Shown in pieces: positions 1 to 13,000 of a DNA stretch of 64,000 bases. Source of the DNA: Tribonema minus. Taxonomy: Eukaryota; Sar; Xanthophyceae; Tribonematales; Tribonemataceae. Within the stretch, counting starts at the first letter, position 1; each line of letters begins with the position of its first letter. The position numbers were made by a program, and so were the translations under genes. The stretch is taken from positions 54,200 through 118,199 of the forward strand of contig JAFCMP010000175.1 in the NCBI GenBank assembly GCA_017506865.1. The letters are read 5' to 3'. Under the pieces are notes generated by a model, which saw only the letters and a program-made list of their open reading frames with translations, had not been told where the DNA came from and made no database searches.

Positions 1-2395
1 AGGTGCCGGTGTGGTGCTTGACCTTCGCGTCCTCCCCCACCCCAGCAGCATAGCCGTCCGTGTTCGAGGCATTTGTTTTGCCTGTCAGGTACGAGCTCGC
101 TGTGGGCGCGCGCACACTTGTGTCTAGCACTATTCCCTTGTTACGGTATGCACTGCTAAAGTGCAGACACCCTGGGTCAATGACTGTGTCCGCCCGATAC
201 CCCGGTACCTTGAAGACGCTAGCGTCCTCATTGCGGACAATAGAGACATGGTGCTGTCTCAAGATGCGCTGCAGGCACCGCTTTTGGGCAGTGTGTGTCG
301 CGTTGTGCCCCCGTATGTGCTGGCTGGGGCAGCTGATCGCATGCGTGGAGGTGGGGCTCACATCACTGCACCGCCATGGGCACACCTCGCCCTGTATGCC
401 CCACCCGTCTATGAAGATCGCAATCAAAACCATCGTGGCTGCTGCCATACTGGACATGGGCGCCGCACCCGGGCGGTCATTGGCAGTGGGTGGCACGCTC
501 ATCCACGCCATTGCCCCGGACGCACGCTGGCTGCGCAGCTGCGCCAGGACCCGTGCGCTAGCCTGTTGGCGGCGGCGGCTGGTGTCGCGCGAGTCACCAA
601 TAGGTGCAGCCTGCGTCGGCTTGCCCACGGCACCAGCCGAGGCAGCCTCTAGGTCCTCCACCAGGCAATCCTCGTATTGACGTCGAAGAACATTTGAAAG
701 GCCGGCTTGTAGTCCGTGCGTGAAGTGACCGCGCCGGCGGCGGGGCACTACCTTCCTGCAGATCTCGTCAGCATAGGCCTCCCAGTCGTCGTCGTCGTCC
801 TCCTGCCCGCCGCTGCAGCTGCTTTCTTCCGCGCTAGTTTGTGTTTTAGCGGGCGTGGAAGGGGCAGCCGCGGCAGCGGCTTGAGGGCCAGGTACGGTCG
901 CCGCCGCAGCGGCCGCCTCGGCGCCAGGCACAATGCCGTGGGTGTGTGGGGCTGGCTCAGTGGTCACTGTCTCCGTGACGGCAGTTGCGGCGTAGATCGC
1001 TTGCACCGCAGTGGGGAGCGTCGACGCTGCGGCCGTCGTATCTGCTGCCCACCGTAGCAACGATGCTGGGAGCTGCTCGGCCACAGCTGTGCGTGATTTT
1101 TCGCCGCCATCAGCTGTCAGCGCTCGCGTAGAGCGTCGCACGGCCTCGATGATTGGCGGCAGTCCCTGGTCCTCGCGTATTGCGCATGAGTGCTGCGCGA
1201 ACCAGGTGACTGCGCCGTGTTCGTCAGTGCCGAGCCTCAGGGCCCCTGCTGCCACAGTGGCATGAATTATTGCCGGCCTCAGTGTTGTGCATGCCTGGGC
1301 CGTGCATGCGGCTGGTGCCAGTAGCCCCAAAAGCGGCATGCCCAGACCGCCTCGTCGCTCCGGCAACCGTGACGCCCGCAGTGGCACTGCGATGTCCGTG
1401 AGTTCTGGCGGGCCCAAGCGCGGCAATACCAGCACGCTGCCACTGCTGGCTTCCTCATTGTCACCAGCAGTGCAGGCGGCCAGCAGGTGTGACTTCATGG
1501 CTGCCGCGGTAGAGCAGCCGTGCAGATGCAGCATGCGTTCGAGCGTCCATGCACAGAACCCGTCAAACGCGTGCAGCCATGTCTCACTCAGAGCCGTGTC
1601 AACGACCCGAGCTAAGAAGCCCATGCGCTTCGTCAGTGACCTGCGTAGAATGAACTGTGCTGCCTGTAGGTGATGCCGCGCCATTCCAGCTAGCTGCCAC
1701 GACAATCGCCATGTCCCTGCGTCGACAAGATGCTTGCTCATGGCAGCGTGCACATAGGCTGGGTGCCCTACCGGTACCCCGACCGACGTAAAGCCCTGAC
1801 TAGATTCTGGCATGGTGGTGTCCACAAACGGTATGTCAAGGGCGCGCAGGCGTGCTCTGGCCGCTTCATCAAACACTGTGCCGCGCATGGCGATGGCCAG
1901 CGACTTGTCTGGTCGAACGCGTAGGCCCCCTGCCGCCAGCCGGCGGATCACCTCTGCCACCCCAGCGGCCGCTGCATCGTCGAAGTAGGCAGCTTGCAGC
2001 ACGTTGAGGTCATCCAGGAAAGCGCAGTGCGGGGCTGGCGGTTCCGCTGTGCTGTGGCCGTAGGCCGGCATACTGCCGGGCGTCGCATTCACTCCATCAG
2101 GGTAGAAGAGTAGGAAGGCCGCTGCCACTGCAAAGCACAGCGGCCCTAGAGGGTCCCCTTGCTGGCACCCTAGGTGGGAGCAGATAATGCGAGCTTCACC
2201 GTTCACCTCCACCCGCATCTCTGGGGCAGTGTCACCACAGTATACGGACTCAAAGTGCGGGAGCAGCTCCGGACAGAAGAGCATAAGCCCCCGCACAATG
2301 GCGGCGCGATCCACACTGTTAAATGCGTTCTCACAGTCCAGTTGGATAGTGGTGCCATACAGCTCGTGCCACACGCGCGCGCGCGCTGCCACATG
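1..2395 (-). mobile_element. RLE-type non-LTR retrotransposon, 5'-truncated copy 1
   Basis: This minus-strand copy matches 52141-53408 almost base for base (by eye about one difference per 40-50 bases). Its homology starts abruptly at 2395, inside the reverse transcriptase, and upstream flanking DNA is unrelated. Truncation of the 5' end is the usual outcome of target-primed reverse transcription. The 3' end lies beyond the left edge. The high identity to the 50 kb copy suggests recent activity. Confidence 0.85.
1..2395 (-). CDS. Retrotransposon reverse transcriptase + C-terminal restriction-like endonuclease, partial at both ends
   Basis: The minus strand is open from about 2395 to the window edge (about 795 codons) with no stop. 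Reading from 2395: RT motif A region with NAFNSVDR, motif B LGCQQGDPLGP, motif C FLDD (metal-binding aspartates), the thumb, an Ala/Glu/Asp-rich spacer around 780-960, then a zinc knuckle (CPWRC...HAISC, about 310-390) followed by an RGHN block, RADTVI and KGIVLDTS blocks (about 120-200) and KVKHH near the edge. A C-terminal knuckle followed by a (K/R)-x-D ... D ... K pattern is that of the restriction-like endonuclease of R2-type and related non-LTR elements; that assignment is by motif only. The product would nick target DNA and copy the element RNA. There is no native start codon because the copy is truncated. The same C-terminal half, more diverged, is at 41963-43638. Confidence 0.85.
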
Positions 2396-4080
2396 CAGTC
2401 AAGTTACTACTGGCCACACTGATCCGTCCAGCATTCAACCAGTTGGATTTGTTAAAATGTAACTGTATGCTGCAGCATTGTAGCTCAGCAACAACACCAA
2501 CTGCTGGCTGGACACCAGATCTGCTATGCAATCCGTTCATCATTCTCTCTCTGTGCCTCTGCGTGTAGTACGTATACGCGTACGTCATATGGAATTGTGC
2601 ACTGCATATGGTCACGCCGCGGCTGGAAAGCAATCATCTGGCACAGTGATTAACAGCTCGTGAGAGCACCAATGCACTCGACGCAGTGTGCCTTGAAAGA
2701 GTCCGGGTGGGGAATCTTCTCTCAAGAGTTATAATATGGCAGGCGGCTTGAGGCCCTAAGTTGAGGGTGCCTGAAATGCTGCACCTGTTTTTTGCAAATG
2801 ACATGTTTGGTGTTGGAGTTCTGATTTAAAAAGTATTGTATGCTGGAATTGAGGCAACTCTGGCACATACACAATTTTTTCCTTGCAAGTATTTTTTTTA
2901 TATCCAAGCCAGCAACTTCATCAGAGTGACACATCAGAGTAGCTAGCTTCAGATACATAATCACTTCAAGCCAGCAAGATCGTGTAATGTAGAGTTGCTG
3001 TTTGCACACAACATTGTTCACCACTGCAAGATGCGGGTCCAACGTACATCCTGCCAGCCACACTGATGCAGTGCATGAGGCCACCTCATTTTCCTGTTCG
3101 TATGTACACAAGGCATCCTCCCGCTCCCACTCGTGCAGTGCACGGACACGACTTTTTAGAGTGGCTCCTTGAGTTGACCAGAGCACTGCCCTGTGTCGCA
3201 ATCAGGCAAAGTTGCAAGCACGGCGTGCAACAAGAGCATCACCGGAGCGCGCGCGCAACAAACACACAAGAATGCATTCATCCGGGGCCCCCTCAGCAAA
3301 AGTGTCATGTGCACAGACTGCGCCCCTTACAGGCCAGCACGCAGCCCCAGCTGAGCACTGGCGCAATGTGTTGACCGTCTGTGCACGTCCATGTGTTGCC
3401 GGACACCGGCGGCTCCAGACTCGAACAGCCACAAGATTGCCGGTCAACTGCACTATGCACCGCAGTGTGCCGGGCTGTGCTGCTTGGCGATGGGCATCCT
3501 ACACGTAGGCTGGTGGATGCTTAGATGAGCCCCCGGAGGGGATCTCCTGAGCACTGCTGTCGCACCACAGAGACACAGCACACTAGTGTCGCAGTGGCCC
3601 GCATCACAGCGCTGCCACACCACCCCCTTTATACTGCGCTCTACGCTTCGCTTGCGGGTTGCGCACGTAGCGGCGCTGGCATTAACGCGCGAACACACAT
3701 TCTGATACACACTGCGCGCTGGGCTGCCTTACGGATCTCGTTCATGCAAGGCTGCGCTGCCGACGCCACATGCAGGCATCACTGGCTTTAGTTGATGCAC
3801 TTCTATCGTGCCACTGCTCATGTCCTGCCAGTGCCCGTGCTGCCAAAAAAACATTATGGCGTGCAGGCCGGGGCTGGCAGCCCCCACCAGCCATCCGCCA
3901 GTCACTCCCCGTTTTTTAGAAATCCATTGTTGCTTGAGCATTCGTACTGCTCCTCCACGTACTCTGCAGCTGTTGCCGCCGCTGCCACCACAGACTACAA
4001 CAGTGCTGACAGTAGGGCAGTGCCACGTCGCCGCTACCGTCCGCTGACATCTGAACCGTTGCCAGCAAACAGCGAGACGG
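2396..4080. other. Intergenic stretch without a recognised gene
   Basis: I find no convincing coding region, RNA gene or element in these 1.7 kb. Open frames on both strands are under 160 codons, lack domain-like composition and show no splice-consistent chain. The sequence is less GC-rich than the flanking exons, as expected for intergenic DNA. It should contain the 3' untranslated region of the nucleoporin gene that ends at 4081. Confidence 0.5.
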
Positions 4081-5542
4081 CTATGCGCTGCCCCCACTGC
4101 CGTCAGCGGAGCCACTCGGCGCGCCGAACATCAGCCGCTGCACCCCAGCCGCTCCACTTCCCGCGCCGCCGCCACCGCCGCCGCCGCCGCTGCGTGCCCC
4201 AGTGAACTGGAAGGGGGACGAGGCCGGCGCAGCGCCGCCGTTGCCGCCGCCGCCGCCGCTGGGCGCAAAGGCATTGAGCGGTGCTGCAGGGGTACCGGAG
4301 CTGCCGGGTCCCTGCGCCGCGGAGCCAGGCGCAGCAGGGGCAGAGGCGCGCATGCCAAAGCCGGGGCTGAACACGCCGCCTGCGCCGCCGCCGCCGCCGC
4401 CTGCGCCGCCGCCGCTGCCGCCCGCGTTGAGCGCTGACGGTGGCTGAGCGTTGCTTCTGCCTGCGCCAGCGCTCTGCGGCGGCGCGACGCCCCCGTTGCT
4501 GATGCCGAAAACGTTGCCGGATGGGGCAGGTGCTGCGAAAGCGGCGTTCGTGCTGCCGGGCGGCGCCGCTGCCGCTGCTGCCGCCGGCGGCGCAGGCGCA
4601 ACGGCGCCGAACGAGAACCGCGGAGCGCTGCCACTCAACGAGAAAGGCGCGGCGGGGGCAGGCGCCGCTGCGGCGGCAGCAGGCGCTGCGAATGCGCCGC
4701 CAGCATTGGGCTGCGTCGCCGGCGGCGCTGGTGCTGCGAAGGTGAAGAAGCCACCCGCTCCGACTGCGCTGGGGGCAGCGGGGGGCGCGGCGCCGGTGCC
4801 GCCGCCGCTGTTGCGCGCGCTGCCAAACTTCTTGAAGTCGAAGCCGGCAAACCCGCCGCCACTGCCATTGTCACCGCCGATTCCAGAAGAGGAGCCGGGG
4901 CCAGCGCCGCCACTGCTGCCGCCAGCGGCGGCGTTCCCGAACGAGAAGCCAGGGGCACTGCCGCCATTGCTACCGGTAGCGGCGCTGCTGAACGAAAAGC
5001 CAGGACCCAAGCCACCGCTGCCACTGCCGCCGGGAGGGGCGCTTCCGAATAAAAACGCTGGGCCGGCGTTGGCATTTCCGAATGAGAAGTCAGGGCCAGG
5101 GCCGCTGCTGCCGCTGCCGCCGCCGCCACCGCTGCCGCTGCTGCCGCCACCGCCAGCACCACCCTCGTGGGCGGTCTCGCAGGCGATGCACTTGAACCTG
5201 TCCTTGTCGTTGGTGACGAGGCAAGCCGAGCACTTCCACGAGCCCGGCGCGGGCGCAAACCGCGACATGTCGAACGGCGTGTTGTCCGCCGCCGCCGGCG
5301 CTGCTGCTGCCGCCGCCGCCACCGCCGCGTCGGTCGCGGGGCGCTTGGCGGGCGGCAGCATGGCGCTGCTGCTGCCGCCGCTGCTGCTGGCGAGCGGCGC
5401 GCGCTTTTGCGGGCCGGGGCGCGTGAAGTCAAACTTGGCGTGCGGCGCGGCGGGCGCCCTGTTCTCGTCGCTGGCGGCGGCAGCGCTGAGGGGGCGGGGA
5501 ATGGTGAAGTGGAATTCGCCAGCGGCGGCGTCGTCCGCGGGA
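4081..5542 (-). CDS. FG-repeat nucleoporin with RanBP2-type zinc finger (terminal exon)
   Basis: The 3' exon of a minus-strand gene encodes about 486 residues ending at the TAG at 4081-4083. Its acceptor is a C-rich tract followed by ccgcag at about 5543. Early in the exon are FHFTIPRPL and KFDFTRPG. Next comes a zinc finger of pattern W-x-C-x2-C-x10-C-x2-C (WKCSACLV ... RFKCIACE, about 5160-5240), the RanBP2 type. The rest is Gly/Ser/Ala/Pro-rich with scattered FG-like units (FSFGN, FLFGS, FKKFGS, FSFGA, LMFGAP). FG tracts plus this finger are typical of nuclear-basket nucleoporins such as Nup153, which line the pore and bind Ran and transport receptors; exact orthology is not claimed. Probable upstream exons are 5704-5735 (ISAFARFMPR; its phase fits this exon) and 6204-6271 (RAQRIGEEEAARALAKIIREEAR region). 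The start of the gene is unresolved; 6959 is one candidate. Confidence 0.75.
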
Positions 5543-6416
5543 CTGCGGCAGTGGGGGTGAGGTGGGGGAGGGGAGGGGAGGGGGGGGGGGAGCAGTAGAC
5601 AGATGCAGAAAGAGGTGAGGCATGTAAGTGGTGGATCAGTGAGGGGGGCGGGGGGGGGGACGCTGGGGGGGTAATTGGGGCCCGAATTCATCCAGATTTG
5701 GACTTGCGCGGCATAAACCGGGCGAACGCGGAAATCTGCGAGCAGGCAGGGGGGGCGATGAAGCTGGCGACGCGTGTGGGGGCAGTGGTCGCAGTGCACA
5801 GAGGAGGCTCTCCATTTTTGAACAGCGCAACTATGGCGTAGGTGACTGGGGCGCGGCCACAGGAAAAAAGGTTACTTAATGCGCTCAAGCAAGCAGGACT
5901 GGGACATGAGTTTTGGAACGGTCAGCAGTACAGTGCGCTGCGCATTAAGGGGGGGGGGGGGGGGGGGGGCACCACTGGGCTGAGCACACGGGCTGTGCAC
6001 AAGAGCGTCAAGCACTTCACGTGTCGTATATAACACAGTTTCAGGAACGTTGCCCGACGCTTTCTTCTTTACATTACACCCCCAATATGGTTGAAAGTAC
6101 ATGTTCATGCTCATTTGAGTACACATGTCGCCGGGTGTTGAACTGTGCTTAGCTCGTCATTGCCAGCTGTGTACGACTGCAGAGGACGAAAGCTGCGCCC
6201 TACCTGGCCTCTTCCCTGATAATCTTGGCAAGGGCACGAGCCGCTTCCTCCTCGCCGATGCGCTGTGCGCGCTGCGCAGCCGGCAGTTACAAGGTAACTG
6301 TGGTCAGCCACAGGGAGCTTGTGCAGGAGGGCTGGCAGTGCGTGCAACCGAACTTTTCCAATGACATTGCACGAGCACGGAGCGCTGTGCATGCTTGTGA
6401 GGTTTGAAAACACAAG

Positions 6417-6959
6417 TCATTCTGAACATTCACTATTGAATGGAAGAGATGTCTGCAAAGTTGTGGGCACTGTGAAAGAACCAGAGTTTGGTGGGCATGT
6501 TCGTTCTTCCGCATCCACAGCACTGCCATTTGCTATGCGCGTCATCAAATCGCTACAGATTCTGCAGGGAAACACTGGCGCAGCAACAGCGCTTTGCAAA
6601 ACATACAAGCAACCACCATCCAAACACTTGAGCACCCATTCGCCTATGGAATAATCGAAATTTGGTTTCTGCAGCACATTGTTGTAGTGTTCGCTCACCT
6701 CAAACGCTAGGTCGCTGCTGACTATTGATCGCTGCTGCTGACGTCCTCCAGCGCTGCGCACACAAAGTACACCATCACGGCAGTCAGCAGTGCACAAGGC
6801 GACACAGTCGGTAGTGGCGGCTTTGTTAGGCACACGAAGCGTTTTCTGGGCAGCAAATGACGAATCGCCACCGAGCAACACGCCGTCGGATGTATGCTTT
6901 GGCTTCATGTAAGCACCGGCGCGCTGCGCAATCAGCTCGAACTCAGCGAGTGCAACCAT
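6417..6959 (-). CDS. Uncharacterised 180-codon open frame, possible nucleoporin 5' exon
   Basis: An ATG in good context (accATGG) opens a 180-codon minus-strand frame beginning MVALAEFELIAQRAGAYMK and ending at a stop at 6417. Base composition here is near 50% GC, where so long a frame is unlikely by chance. The predicted protein is of mixed composition, unlike the Ala-rich neighbours, and has a Cys-rich middle. I recognise no family. It lies 72 bp past the TGA that may end the upstream chromatin-protein gene and precedes the exons leading into the FG nucleoporin. It could therefore be that gene's first exon, spliced from an internal donor, or a nested or spurious frame. Confidence 0.35.
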   Translation of the reverse strand: MVALAEFELIAQRAGAYMKPKHTSDGVLLGGDSSFAAQKTLRVPNKAATTDCVALCTADCRDGVLCVRSAGGRQQQRSIVSSDLAFEVSEHYNNVLQKPNFDYSIGEWVLKCLDGGCLYVLQSAVAAPVFPCRICSDLMTRIANGSAVDAEERTCPPNSGSFTVPTTLQTSLPFNSECSE

Positions 6960-7031
6960 GGTAGCCGCAGCGGCATTGCTGCCACAGGCTACCTACCACC
7001 GCTCTATCGTTCACCGCTGCCACCTGCTAAC

Positions 7032-10000
7032 TCACCGTGCGGGCGTGCCGCGGGCGACCACCGCGTCAGCGCGCTGCTGCTGCGGCGCTGCGCGCTGCGG
7101 CAGCGGCGCCGCACGCTGGCCCTGCTGCCGTGCTGCCGCTGCCGCCGCGGGCTGCCGCCGCTGCTGCTGCTGCGGCGCCGGCGGCGCCTGGCGCTGCGCG
7201 TTGCGGCGGCGGATGGCGCGCATCTCGTCGCGCGTGAGCTCATGCCCCGTGAGCGCGCGCATGATCTCGCGGTACGCCTGCTGCGTGATGATGGGCTGCC
7301 ACGTGTCGTCCGCGCGCAGCGCCTGGCCCGCCGCCATGGCCCTGTTGAAGATCTGGAGGAGCAAGGGGGGGGGGCGCAACGGGGGGGGGGGGGGGGGAAT
7401 CAGAGAGCGCTTGACGGGGGGTGCATGCACGGAAGGGTGGGGCGAAGAAGCACAGCCCTCATCGTATCGTATAGAAGTATGACTTATCTGTGGTATATTT
7501 CACGAGGTATGTATTTATGGGGTCGCTGATTGGCAACGTGCGTTCGACCTCTGTTGTGCCTGCAAGCACCCTCATTCCTGACAAAGAAGGATTATCAGGT
7601 GAGCGCATGCAAGGTTTGGTGTTGACCCCTGACCGCGACCGCAAGATCCTGCTGCAGTGGTAACCTTCAGATACGGCAGTGCAGGCAACATGGCGCTGTG
7701 GAAGGTGAGCAACGCTGCCAATGCAGTGGTGGAGCACTGTCTAAGACTTAGGGCTCAACCCAAGCCCTAACCCTGCTTCGTGTGCCTGAGCATCAGCCTT
7801 GACACAGCAAAGTCGACAAAAAGACTTGCTCGATACCTCACTGACCCGGCAGGCAGACACACGTACAAACTCAGAGAGCGCCGCAGACACTTCCACGAGT
7901 GCAGTCTTCCGCCAACCCCCGAGCAACACTGCAGCCCCCGTGCACCAGCAGCACAGCAGCAACGCTCAACCCCTGCGGCAGCGCTCACCTCGATCTGCTC
8001 CGGCGTCAGGTACTCGGGCAGGCGGCTCCAGCGGCGCCGCGCCTCCGCCTCCGTAGGGCGCGCATGGGGGTTGGTAAACAGGCCACCGCGCCCCCCCCCC
8101 TCTGCTGCGCCCTCGCCAGCGCCGGACGTAGCCGCGAAGTCGCCTTCCTCTGAAGCTGCAATGTCCTGCAAAGCTGCCGCCGCCGCCTCCGTAGCTGCCG
8201 CCGTGGCGGCAGCAGCGGCCTGCGCCGCCACTTCCTGCTCGGCACGCGCTGCCGCTGCAGCCTCTGCAGCCGCCGCCGCCTGTGCTGCCTTCGCAGCCTC
8301 TGCCTGCCTCTCCGCCTCCGCTGCCGCCGCCTGCCTCTCCGCCTCCGCTGCCGCCGCCTGCCTTGCCCTCTCAGCATCTGCTTGCCTTGCCCTCTCAGCC
8401 TCTGCCTGCCTGGACCTCTCGGCCTCTGCTGCTGCCGCCGCCGCCTCCGCTGCTGCTGCCGCCTCTGCTGCAGCTGCGGCTTCCGCAGCCTCCGCTTCCG
8501 CCGCCTGCGCCGCTGCCGCAGCCGCGGCCTCCTCCACTGCAACTTGAGCCTGTGCTGCGCCTGCTGCAGACACCAGCTCTGCTGCTGCCGCCGCTGCCGC
8601 CGCCTCCGCCGCTTCCTCTGCCTGCGCCACCGTGGGCGCCTCCGCCGTGAGCACTGCCGTCGCCGCCGCCGCTTGCATCGTGACGGTGGCCTCCACGACC
8701 ACGGCAGCGGCGGGCGCCGCTGCTGCTGCCGCCTCTGGCGCCAAGCTGTCGGGGGACGCGAGCGCAGGCGCGGCCGCTGCTGCTGCGGCGGCGCGCTGGC
8801 GCAGAGGAGACGCGACGGCCGGCGCTGCCTCCGCCGCCATCGCGGCGGCATCCAGCGCCGCGGCCGCCGCAGCCTCCACGCCGAGCTCCGCCGCTGCCTG
8901 TGCCGCGACCGTCGCCGCCTCCGCAGCTGGCGCCACCTCCATTGCCGCCGAAGCACCCGCTGCAGGCGATGCAGGCATGGGTGAAGCTGCGCCTGCCGCC
9001 GCCCCCGCATGCGCAGCGCGCACGTTCGAGGGCACTGCCACCGCCACCGCCGCCACCGCCTCCGTCGCCGCAGCTGCGGCCTCCCGCGCCGCCACCGTCG
9101 CTGCCGCCGCCGCCACGTCCGCTGCTGCCTCCGCGGCCACCGCCACCGCATCCTGCGTCGCCAGCGCCGCCGCCGCCGGCAGCGCCTGGCCGGCGGCTGC
9201 AGGCGCGGCTTCGCGCGCGTCGGCAGCAGCACCGCTGAACACTGGCGCCTCTTCAACGACGAGCGCTGCTGCAAGTTCAACTTCAACAGGCGCGCCGGGT
9301 GCGGCCTCGGCCCCCTGGCCGGGGGTTGCGGTGCGGAGGGGGGACAGGGGGGGAGGGGAGGCGGGCCTCGATGCCGGCTTGCTGGCGGAGGGCGGGGCGG
9401 CACCCTTCGTGGCCTGCCGCGCGAGGGTCACAACAGGGACGGAAGGAAAGAAACCCCCCCTGATGAGCACTGCTGCATTGGCATTGATGTCAGGTCAATA
9501 CTGTGCCGGGGAGTGCAGATGGGATGGGGGGGGAAGGGGGGGGAGATAGCTACAGAGTCGCACGATGGGGCGGTGTACGTGATGAGACGCGCTGCGATCA
9601 GCGGCGCGGTGACAATGCTCAGTGTCGGGGGGGGCGGGCGCGCGAGGGGGGGGGGGGGGGAGAGCACTGCTGTACGGGGTCGCTGGAGGGCAGACATTCA
9701 CAGGATATACTGCTGCAGAATAATGGCATCTCAGTGATCGGCGGCAGTGAAGCAGCTGGGTAGCTGTGCGCAGTGACAGCCGACTCGGGCAGAGGTGAAA
9801 AATCGTTCCAAGCGGGGCGCACATTGCACTGACCAGGCAGATGTCGAAGTATTGATATCATTGAGTATCGAGTCCATTAGTTGTGTATGGGCAATGTACG
9901 ATAGGGGAAATGTGACGGTACCGCCGACGCCAGCACCTCTGATTGCTTGATGGCACTGCACCTCCTTACACCCCAACTTTGAGCGTCGTCGCTGCATCAA

Positions 10001-13000
10001 GTGCACTAACAAGAGTACCTCCAGACCCATTTATTCAGTAAATTGATAGATTTACAACACAGACTTGTGTTGCCGATGACGACTTGAATCAATGCTTGCT
10101 ACATGACAGTGTACACCGTCACACCGTTACACTCGCACACCTGAAGTAGACATCAACTACAAGTACATCAAAAACAGATGGAGCGTCAACATCAATGTCA
10201 GCAACTGCAGCAGCGCTCACCGATGTGGGCTCCTCAATCGCGTCGATGGTGGTGAGGCCGCGCGTTGCCCAATCGTACAAATCCCTACAACACACAGCAG
10301 CAAAACACACCGATGCACAGGAAACGACAACATCACATCAGCACGAGGCAATCGAGTCACGTGCTGCAAGGTAGAGTGCCACATAGGCAATCGAGTCACG
10401 TGCTGCAAGGTAGAGTGTCACATTGTGAAGTGCGGTAAGTGAGCGGAATCTCGTCAGCAGGAGGCGATTGAATGCGCTGGCGATGAGGACTCCTGCAGCA
10501 CATTTTTGGTCATGCTGCAAGGCGGGGCGTCACTCTGTGAGTTGAAGTACATGAAGCTCAAGTGGAAGTTCCGGTCGTACAACAAAAGCGCGCGCGTCCC
10601 GCAAACGACGACGTGACCGCAGTCAATTGTGGTGTGCGCATACAGGGTTAAGGTTAGGCCACCCATAAGAGCAAGAGCGATTTCTGTCACGCAGGCAGCG
10701 CCAACGCTCAGCGGTCCTCCAGGAGCGCCGCCTTGCTAGCCCTAACCCTGACCGTAACCCTAACTGTAACGCTAACCCTAAGCGGCGCATGTACTACAAT
10801 CATAGACCTGAGCGCTGTCACACTGCCGGTGTAACCAATGACTCACTCAATGACTCACTTGGTGGTTCTCTCAAGGAGCTCCGCCTTGCAGCGCGCCACA
10901 TGTACTACAGTCATATGCCTGAGCACTGTCATACAGGCAGCGTTGACAGCGCAAATGCCGACACCCTCACTGACTCACTTGGCGGTTCTCTCCAGGAGCT
11001 CCGCCTTGCGGCGCATATACTACAGTCATATACCTGAGCGCTGTGACACAGCAGCATTGTAACTGACGACTCACTTGGTGGTTCTCTCCAGGAGCTCCGC
11101 CTTGCGGCGCGGCAGCACCGTGCTCTCGTGCGCCACGGTGGCGACCACCTCCCTCAGGTCGGCCATCTTCATGTCCTCCAGTGCCATGCCGTTGAACATG
11201 CCTTGCGCGGCCTCATTCTGGCGGATGAAAGAGCACAAATAAGCGCGGGTTCAGTGCTGATGGACGACAGACCAGAATGCAATGACGGCCATCAAAGCGT
11301 TGATCAAATTCACTTATTGGCAGCAAGCAAGCACGGTTTGGTTGCAGGAACAGTGAACGCGCTGTGATCGCTCGCGGTACATCACCATCACTCGTATCAA
11401 ATAGTGATTAAAACGTATATTGGACGAGACACATAGCACCATGTCTTGAACTTGGTGCCAAGATGTTGATGCTGCCTGCCGTGACGCCAGTTTGTGTACC
11501 TAACCCTAACCCTACCCTCTGATGAAAGGATGGTGCAGGATTGAGCACTGATGTGATGAAGCGCACGACCCCACAATACCCAGTGCGGTGTCATATGGCT
11601 ACAGCAAGTGTGGCTTCGTCTCAAGGACGCAGGCAAGCTTAGGGCAGATGAGTGACACTGCAGAAGTGGCAGTGCAACTGGCCAGGTCTTAACCTGTTTT
11701 TAAAGCGCAAACTCCAACCCAGCCCTAACCCTACTTCATACATTGGCCTAAGGGGCCTCTGTCAACCTTCCTTCACATCATCTTGATAAGTGCAAGGACT
11801 GACAGCGCTGCTAGTCTATAGAAACGACACGTTGGGCCCGGCCTCAAACGTCACACCGGCGTTCAGCAGCAGCGCTCAGCCTCCACTGCACCACATCACC
11901 AACATAGCCTCTGTCACCAACATCATCACATTGGCCTTAGCGACGAGCCCGGAGGCACTGCTGCGCAACTGCTCCAGATGACCTCGGTGATAACAACGAA
12001 GCTGGCTAACCCTAACCCTAACCCTAGTCCTAACCCTAAGTCGCTCTGTGTCAGCGCTCAGACTCACCTGAACGGGCAGCATGGCCTCGCAGAGGCTGTC
12101 CAGCAGCGCGGGCTTGGTGGCATGGCTCACATGCTTGACGCCGAAGCGCTTGCACAGGTCCTGCGGTCAGCAGCGTTCAGCGCAAATCAACAATGAGTCA
12201 GCGCTCCGCTCGTGAAGCAGCGCTCAGCACACATCAGAGTCAGCGCTCTGCTTGTGCTGCAGCGCTCAGCCATCAGACATGCAACACCGCTGAGCACTCA
12301 CTCAGCGCTCAGCTTGTGACGCAGCGCTCAGCACAAGGTAGCGAGCTCGATTACCAATCCTACATCGACGCTCAGCATGAGTCAGTGCTCAACACAAACT
12401 AAACCTGCAGTTAGTTGGTGCAACAACGCTCAGCATGAGTCGGGCTCAGCACGGCCGAACTTGCAGCTAGTGGGTCCCAGTCTCGCAGCTGCGCGTTGTT
12501 ACCTCAGGCGCGGTCGGGCAGGGTCATCAAGGCAGCAGTGCTCAGCACCAATGTGCCCAATCACCGCGTCACCCATCAGCTCGCGTGGGCTAGTCGGCTC
12601 GACGACACTGCCAGAACCACGCGCACAATTCGCCGCAGCGCGGACGCGTAATGACGGAAGCACTCCCCAGCGCCATCACCGGCGACACCACTCAGCAAAC
12701 CGATACGCAAATGGCCACAGCTCTGCACCGGCTCGTGGCGCACAGCGCTGCCGCGTTGCCGCCAATAAGCAAAATCCAAGGCAGCGCAGCCGCGTGGAGC
12801 GCTGCCACCTTGACATCAACCTGCGAAAACCAAGGCAGCGTAGCACACGCGCACGCAGCGCCGCGCCCCCCCCCCCTCCCTGCGAAGCGCAGCCACATGG
12901 ATGTCATCAACGATGAGGCAGCACCGCTCAGCGCGCACACGCACCCGCAGCTCCGCGACCGGCTTGGAGCTCAGCGGCACGCCCCACAGGGCCAGGCGCG

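Noticed and set aside
60-680. Plus-strand 206-codon frame
   Set aside because: It lies antisense to the retrotransposon endonuclease frame, begins with a non-ATG codon and has no domain.
4131-5598. Long Pro/Ala/Arg-rich open frames in the other frames and on the plus strand across the nucleoporin exon
   Set aside because: They are shadows of GC-rich, low-complexity coding DNA. Only one frame contains the zinc finger and FG units.
8006-9737. Several 200-465 codon Arg- or Ala-rich frames on both strands
   Set aside because: They mirror the Ala/Glu coiled-coil exon. Only the minus frame ending LPEYLTPEQIE has splice borders and phases that join its neighbours.
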